Origin: Undaria pinnatifida
Lineage: Eukaryota; Sar; Phaeophyceae; Laminariales; Alariaceae
NCBI GenBank assembly: GCA_012845835.1
Contig: JABAKD010000023.1
Span: forward strand, 18,019,027 to 18,083,026
DNA length: 64,000 bases
Direction of reading: 5' to 3'
Shown: in pieces, positions 57,318 to 64,000 of the stretch
Position numbering within the stretch: the stretch's first letter is position 1
How the letters are laid out: every line of letters begins with the position of its first letter
Position numbers and translations under genes: made by a program
The notes under the pieces: generated by a model
Database searches by the model: none
What the model was told of the DNA's origin: nothing
What the model saw: only the letters and a program-made list of their open reading frames with translations

Positions 57318-58150
57318 CTTCGTTCTTTTTTTTTTTTTCGGTGAAACACATACATACATGCCGCTCCTCTCTGAGTTGTATGTCTCGAGTGCACACACAA
57401 CCACAGGAAAGACAACAGCAGTACGCTTAGTACGAATGTGCTAGGTGTCCCGGTGGGGCCGCTGGTGTGTGGTTGTAGACTAGACGCCCCCACCCGCGTA
57501 GCAAAGGTGCCCGCGAAAGCTTTTCGCTGCTGTGCCCTTCAAAAAAAAAGAAGCACGGAAAAAAAACAAATTTCACGATCCCCAGGCCACTAGTCTACAT
57601 GTATGTATGTAGAACCGCCGCACAGCAGCATCACGGTGACAAATCAAGTGGACTTACTTGTATCTCGCACACTCATCCTACCTCGGGCCATTCTACGTGC
57701 AGCACGGTGTTAACGATGCGCGCAGATCATGACTGTCTTGTGCGCACAACAAAAACGACCTTCACATGCCAAAAAAAGTTGTTGCCTGAACACGGAGACG
57801 GACGGACCGGGGAAGGGGGCGGCAGGATGTGTACGTATTGCAGCAGTAGCCGTCTTGGGGTTACAGAAATTGGGTGCGACATACAGAGATCGCACCGCGA
57901 AAGGGAGAAAAAAAGGCGCGCATCGCCACAGCTAGCACCTGAACCCGCCGTGTATGTGTAGTAGTGGGCGGCCCGTATCGATTTGTGCAGCACGGTTTGT
58001 ACCACCTGTTCCCCGGGCCGTATTTTCGTCCTGACGATTCCGCCGCTTTTAAATTTCTCGGGAAAATCCCAAGGCGGGCTGTTGGTGGCCCTTATTCCTA
58101 ATTATATTGCCTTGTTTCTGGCTCTTAAGAGCTCCAATCCGAAACTCCCA
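57317..58150. other. no gene recognised
   Basis: Short frames on both strands (57599-57961 plus, 57727-58005 minus) overlap without domains. Ends in (ATT)8 at 58151-58174. Confidence 0.4.
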
Positions 58151-58174
58151 ATTATTATTATTATTATTATTATT

Positions 58175-58551
58175 GAGGGATTGGGGTATCCCAGGTTCGA
58201 CTCGCAACTTGCAACTACTTCTCTACTTGTTCTTCGTAGCGTGAAGGACACGCCAGGTTGGAGCAAGGTTCGACGGCGAACCGAGCGACGGGAACGATAG
58301 AAGTGCCTTGAGGCAACGAAAGGTGATTCGCAGGCAAAACAGAAAGTCGACAGAGATTACTTGTCAGCGGGAGACATAATTACCCGCCTCTCTGTCATCA
58401 GAATCTACGGAGACTCCACGACCACTTTTAGTACAACAAGACACGATATTTAATACCTCTGGAACGGCTACCGTTCATACAAATCTTCACGAGAAGATCT
58501 GTCTACGTCACGGTAGAAAGTGTACCTGTGACCCATATCTGTCCTGCCTTA

Positions 58552-58563
<12 letters not shown>
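58175..58563 (+). repeat. repeat R5, copy 1
   Basis: 390-bp unit starting GAGGGATTGGGGTATCCCAG with GGTTCGACTCGC (B-box-like), then GTGAAGGACACGCCAGGTTG, GGAACGATAGAAGTGCC, and ending near ACCTGTGACCCAT. Copy 2 follows directly at 58565. (ATT)8 precedes it. Confidence 0.8.
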
Positions 58564-59552
<989 letters not shown>

Positions 59553-60583
59553 TCTAAAGGCTTGTTAACTTGCAGCAACTTCGCCGTGAGTCTTTCTTGT
59601 TTTTTCGTATAAACAGACTCGTTCATTTTGTTTTTCTTCACATCGTACGAAGAAAACACGAAATGTGAGAATATAGACACGAGTTATCGTTCTTGGACTA
59701 ATGTGATACCGCTCTCATCGTTGCGATCAACGAAGGACGCTTTTCACCACTCTCATCGTTTACAAGCGAAGGACGCTCTCCAATCGCTGTGGGCTGGTCC
59801 TGTTCCTTCTCTGGTATGGTTTGCTCGAGCCGCGTCGGTAAGCGAATCCTCGGGGGGCGAGCCTATACTTATAATCCCGCACGCTGCCTGCCGTTTTACG
59901 GGCCATTGAAACAATTAGATTTTTTTTTCTGTCGACCTGTGAGTAGGAGTAAACGATTTCCGTTTTGCCGAGCCTGGGTGTATGAGCCAGCATCGTGTGG
60001 GCACCCACCTAGAACGCTTACGCTACGTAGTTCAAGCGCTGGATCGTTGTACAACCCTCGACAAAACTAATCGTTCAAAGTTGATCCATCGATAGCGCTC
60101 GGATCGTATCCAGAGTACCATTGATTTGGCGGACTCGTGAAACTCCTGCTTGCGGTGAGTCGTGGGATGTTCGTATCGTCCCGCCCATCGTATCACAAGT
60201 TAAAAACATCGTGAAACTTCTGCTTGCTGTGAGTCGTGGGATGTTCGTGTCGTCCCGCCCATCGTATCACAGTCAAAGGAACACAAACGTATAGCATAAC
60301 ATCATGCGAGTTTGAGTTCTCCCAATCGTTTTGTGCGTATGATTGCCAAGCAGCAGCCCCGTGGTTGTATTCGTTACAGTGAGTACTACTACTGCCGTCG
60401 CACTTTCCCACCCATCGTACCGGGACAGAGCTCTGGTAATGGCATTTTTCTTTCTGCAGACTTGAGTGGGGCGTTTGGATTCTTGTGTCGTACCAAGGAT
60501 CCCCACCAAGCAAAGAGCAGAGTGTTTTCTTGTGTCTGGAAAAATATCCGACATGCGTTGCCAAAACAGCAGTATGGCAGTCA
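59553..60583 (+). other. unassigned, possibly the 5' LTR of the next element
   Basis: A 76-bp unit with CTTGC(G/T)GTGAGTCGTGGGAT and CGTCCCGCCCATCGTATCAC is tandemly repeated (60135-60272). A TGGCGACCAAAC primer-binding-like site at 60588 is preceded by a CA-ending sequence, which suggests an LTR ending near 60583. Its start was not found and the 3' LTR lies outside the window, so it cannot be confirmed. Confidence 0.35.
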
Positions 60584-63500
60584 GCGGTGGCGACCAAACT
60601 ACGTTGAGACCAGCCGCGTTATAGTTTGAAGATGGCAAACGTGTACCCCGTCGGCATCAAACTATCTGTTGCTATACAACAGCATGATGTTGGAGCCGCA
60701 TGCCGTTGTCGGCACCGTTACTGCATCGTTGTCATGAACTCATCATCATGCGGACTCGTGTACTCGTGTACTCGTACAGGTATACGTACCCTGATTCCGT
60801 TTCGTCTTTATTTTTCTTTTGTATAAAAATAATTGCGCCGCTTGCATACCAGAAAGAGAGTACCGTCAGCAGTGGAATATCGTATCGTAGCTCAATACAG
60901 CAACCCGTGTCTGCTGTGCCTTTGTTTGCTGCGGGTGATTGTGGGAGGGTTATCGAATTATAGTTTGTCAGAACAGCACCCCGTGAGTGCTGATAATTTG
61001 TCTGATGGGAGTAATACGATTACCGATAGTAGTTCTCCTTCTGAACCTCGTTGTGGTCAGAAGAGGGACACCGCTAGTAGTACATCTGTTCCAGTAGATG
61101 CAAGACCGAAACGCCGTGCGGTCGATTGTAATACAGCAGTAAATAGCGGATGCCCTGACAATACCAATAATAAAAATAATTCGTGGTTCAGCTCTTCGCT
61201 GTCTCGAAAGAAACCATCTGCTACTCTCTCTTTTTCCTCTCGGCGGATACGTATCCCCGGGATAGTTAATGGTCTTGCTGTGTCTGGCCTGACTTTTGAC
61301 TCTGCAAGCGACATTACATGTGTTTCGCTGTTATTTTTGAAGCAACATCCAACCTTGTGCAAGGCCCGGGTTGAAACCGTCCCACCATCGTATATGCCTC
61401 TGAGTGCAGCGAATGGCTCGTCGCTCGAGATCTTGGGATTTATTAAGTTGTCTCTTACCCTGGGTGATATCACACGTCGTATTGATGCACTCGTTATACC
61501 ATCGTTGGGGCCTGACCAGATATTGCTTGATAATGATGTCATGTCTCGTTTTGGGGCTATAATCGATTGGAAAAATCAGCGTTTGACTTTCTAGTCTAGT
61601 ACTGTCACTATTCCAGCTACCCATAGGTCCCCTGATTCTCGTGCCCAGGTGACCTCATCCACTGTATTGCGCTCCGTAGCCGCAGTGCACAAAGATGCCG
61701 AGGTACACGCTGTAAAATTGTGCAATCGTATTGATCTACGCCCCCGTCACAGTGCCGTGATCGCTGCTTTTACAGACATCAAACCACTTCAAGATACGGA
61801 AGTTATTACTGAGCCGCGCATACTTTCGGAAAATGAGATGTCTTGCGACAATCGTCCGGTCGAATTTGAGCGAGTTATCGTAGCTCGCACCCTCACCACG
61901 TGGCTAGCAGCAGATGGATCAGTTGCCGTTCAAATAGCTAATCCATCCTCCGAGTCTCTTGCCCTCCACGCAGGATTAGAGATTGGGAAATTGTCGAGTG
62001 TTTGCCGTCGTGTCTCCTGCTCAGCTGCATGTGCATGCTGTAGCAGCAACACCTACTACCCCGACCGAAATCGCAGCCGCACGTGCTGAAATTATTGCGC
62101 CACTATCCAGAGCATTTGTAGACTCTACTTTCACCGTTGAACAGCAGTCAGCAATCCTGGATTTATGTGCAAAATACCGTCCTGTCTTATCGTTATCACG
62201 AGCGGAGTTGGGTAAGTGCAATACTGCCGAAGCAACGTTTCCCCTTCCCGCTCATACCAAACCTGTGAGCCGTCGTCCGTATATAACTAATCCGCGCACT
62301 GAAGCCGTTATCAACAAGTGTGTTCAGGACATGCTCAACGATGATATAATAGAGGAGCGCTCTAGCCCGTGGGGATCTCCCGTCACCATCGTGGCTCGCA
62401 AGGATGGTCAACCTCGTTTCTGTGTTGATTATAGAAGTACAATCAACAAACACCTTATCCGCAAGACCTGGCCGATGGCTAATCTTGAGGATAACATTGA
62501 CATGGTCGGAGGCGCCAAATTTATCAGTGTCGCTGACGTCCAAAGCGCTTATTGGCAGATTCCCGTTCACCCTGATCATGTCGAGACTACAGCATTTGTC
62601 ACTAATTCTGGCAAGTATTGTTATTAACGTATGCCGTTTGGTGTTTGTAATGCCCCGTGGCTTTTCACAGAAATGGCTCATAAAACGTTGGGCCATATTC
62701 CCGAGTCGCTTATTTATATGGATGATCTCTGCGTTTTGTCCACAACCTGGGAGAATCATTTGAAATCGTTAGAAAGCATGTTTGCAGCGTTGCAAGCAGC
62801 TGGTCTCACCCTGAAGCCGTCTAATCTAGCGTTTGGTCCTAAATCGGTTGCATATTTAGGCCATGTTATTTCTGCTGAAGGGGTTGCAGTTGGGAAAGAT
62901 CGTATCGAAGCTATTCAAGAGCTACCTACTCCCACCTGCATCAAAGATCTTCGTTCCGTTTTAGGGGTGATGAATTTTGTGCGTCGTTTTGTGCCGAATT
63001 TCGCCGAAGTAACCGCACCACTCGTTGATCTCACCCGTAAAGAGTTTGCAACTAGATCACGCTTTAAGAAAGCCTGGGGGAAAACACAAGATACCGCGTT
63101 CGCTCACATCAAACGTTTACTGATGTCAGCCCCAGTCTTGAAATTCCCTGATTATGAGCGTGAATTTATTGTGCATGTAGATGCCAGTGAGATAGGAGTT
63201 GGCACTTTTCTTGCTCAGCCGTCGAAAAATGACGACTCGAAGTCTGATGTTGACATTATCGCGTATTTTAGTCAACGATTCAAACATGGGCAACGCCATT
63301 ACTCTGCGTCAATGAAAGAGTGTTGTGGAGTCGTACTTACGCTCGCTCACTGGAGACCGTATCTATTTGGGAAACATTTTACGGTGATCACTGATCATCA
63401 AGCATTGACCCATCTATACTACATGCAGGATACGTCCAATATGCTTACTCGTTGGGCTATTGCGTTGCAAAACTTTGATTAACCGTTAAACACGTCGCGG

Positions 63501-64000
63501 GAAAATTAAATGTAGTACCCGACGCGCTGTCTCGATTGTTTGGTGAAGTGGAAGAACCGTTACCGCAAGAACCAGCCCTTGCATCTATCTCCCGAAACGT
63601 TCCGAGCGATAGACCGTATCGTGCACCTGGGCCTCGCGACTTCCAAGTATCTTCACAAAACCTCGAAGACGTAGACCTTGTACAGAATGATATGGAATTG
63701 TTTGCTAGTGCAGTGTCTTTGTTTCCGTTGCTTGACCCAGAAAAATTAAGAACAACGTGCTGAGTTCGGTCCGTATATCGAATGCGTAAAAGCACCTGTT
63801 ACCGTACCCGTCCCAGAAGGTGAAACCAAAAACAGCATGAGTCATTATTTTTTTCGAACGAAGAAATATTATTCTGGTCGTATTTGACGGGTTATCTGCG
63901 CAAACGCAGTTCGTTCCGTGACCAACTCGTCGTGCCCACCGCTTTACGGAAATTAATCGTCCACTTGTGTCATGACCTACCGGCGTCTGGAGGTCACCTA
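60584..64000 (+). mobile_element. broken Ty3/Gypsy retrotransposon, 5' part
   Basis: Parts in order: primer-binding-like site (60588); a leader without a recognisable gag; a retropepsin-like region with the active-site variant FDSASDIT (about 61.2-61.6 kb); reverse transcriptase with FCVDYRSTINKHLIRKTWPM and YMDD (about 62.1-62.9 kb); RNase H with VHVDASEIGVG and ITDHQAL (about 63.1-63.5 kb); a tether, and the start of the integrase zinc site at the window end (about 63.9 kb). It is broken, with about three breaks in the part seen. The family is Ty3/Gypsy of the widespread animal/protist type, distinct from the chromovirus at 35.6 kb. Age cannot be judged without the 3' LTR. Confidence 0.8.

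Noticed and set aside
57003-57493. Ser-Leu and Arg-Glu repeat frames
   Set aside because: They cross a (GA)n microsatellite and have no domain on either side.

Overview
This window is a repeat-dominated piece of a eukaryotic nuclear genome. It has spliceosomal-type introns and about a dozen families of mobile and tandem repeats, and almost no host coding sequence. The Ty3-type chromovirus at 35.6-42.4 kb and the LINE C-terminus at 43.5-44.1 kb look, from memory of those families, most like stramenopile (oomycete or brown-algal) elements. That is the best taxonomic guess, held with moderate to low confidence.

Layout. 0.8-4.5 kb: an unclassified repeat (R3), a LINE 3' fragment, an array of tRNA-like modules and a hairpin-ended repeat (R1). 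5.0-6.1 kb: an imperfect tandem duplication. 6.4-11.35 kb: a decayed Helitron/Helentron on the minus strand with Rep, PIF1-type helicase and OTU protease. 11.6-13.65 kb: the only convincing host gene, a minus-strand pair of phase-matched exons (a third is possible) with a LIM-like half zinc site. 13.8-19.4 kb: diverged tandem arrays, a mariner-like MITE, a long ATT/GTT microsatellite and a 58-bp minisatellite. 19.4-32.4 kb: a tRNA-like module array in a fixed order (R2-f-a-b-c-d-e, often followed by R1), into which a pogo-like element, three TRIM-type LTR elements, a Helitron end and a hAT-like element have inserted. 32.8-34.5 kb: a second, inverted copy of the hAT-like element. 34.6-47.3 kb: two LINE copies in tandem, the second split near its 3' tip by a Ty3/chromovirus with both LTRs and a GGTC target duplication. 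47.5-51.8 kb: a MITE and small repeats. 52.1-54.1 kb: R3 again, inverted. 54.8 kb: a 44-bp near-perfect palindrome. 58.2-59.6 kb: a fold-back with 374-bp arms around (ATT)n. 60.6-64 kb: the 5' part of a second, broken Ty3-type element running off the window.

How it fits together. Because the tRNA-like array repeats the same order several times, uninterrupted copies act as empty sites for interrupted ones, so several insertions can be read with their target duplications (TA for pogo-like, T-rich 7-8 bp for hAT-like, 4 bp for the TRIM and the chromovirus). The history was array amplification, then insertion, then segmental duplication of some filled sites. All mobile elements with coding capacity appear broken. 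Coordinates of repeats without clear termini are approximate. All similarity statements come from reading the sequence by eye; no alignment or database search was run.
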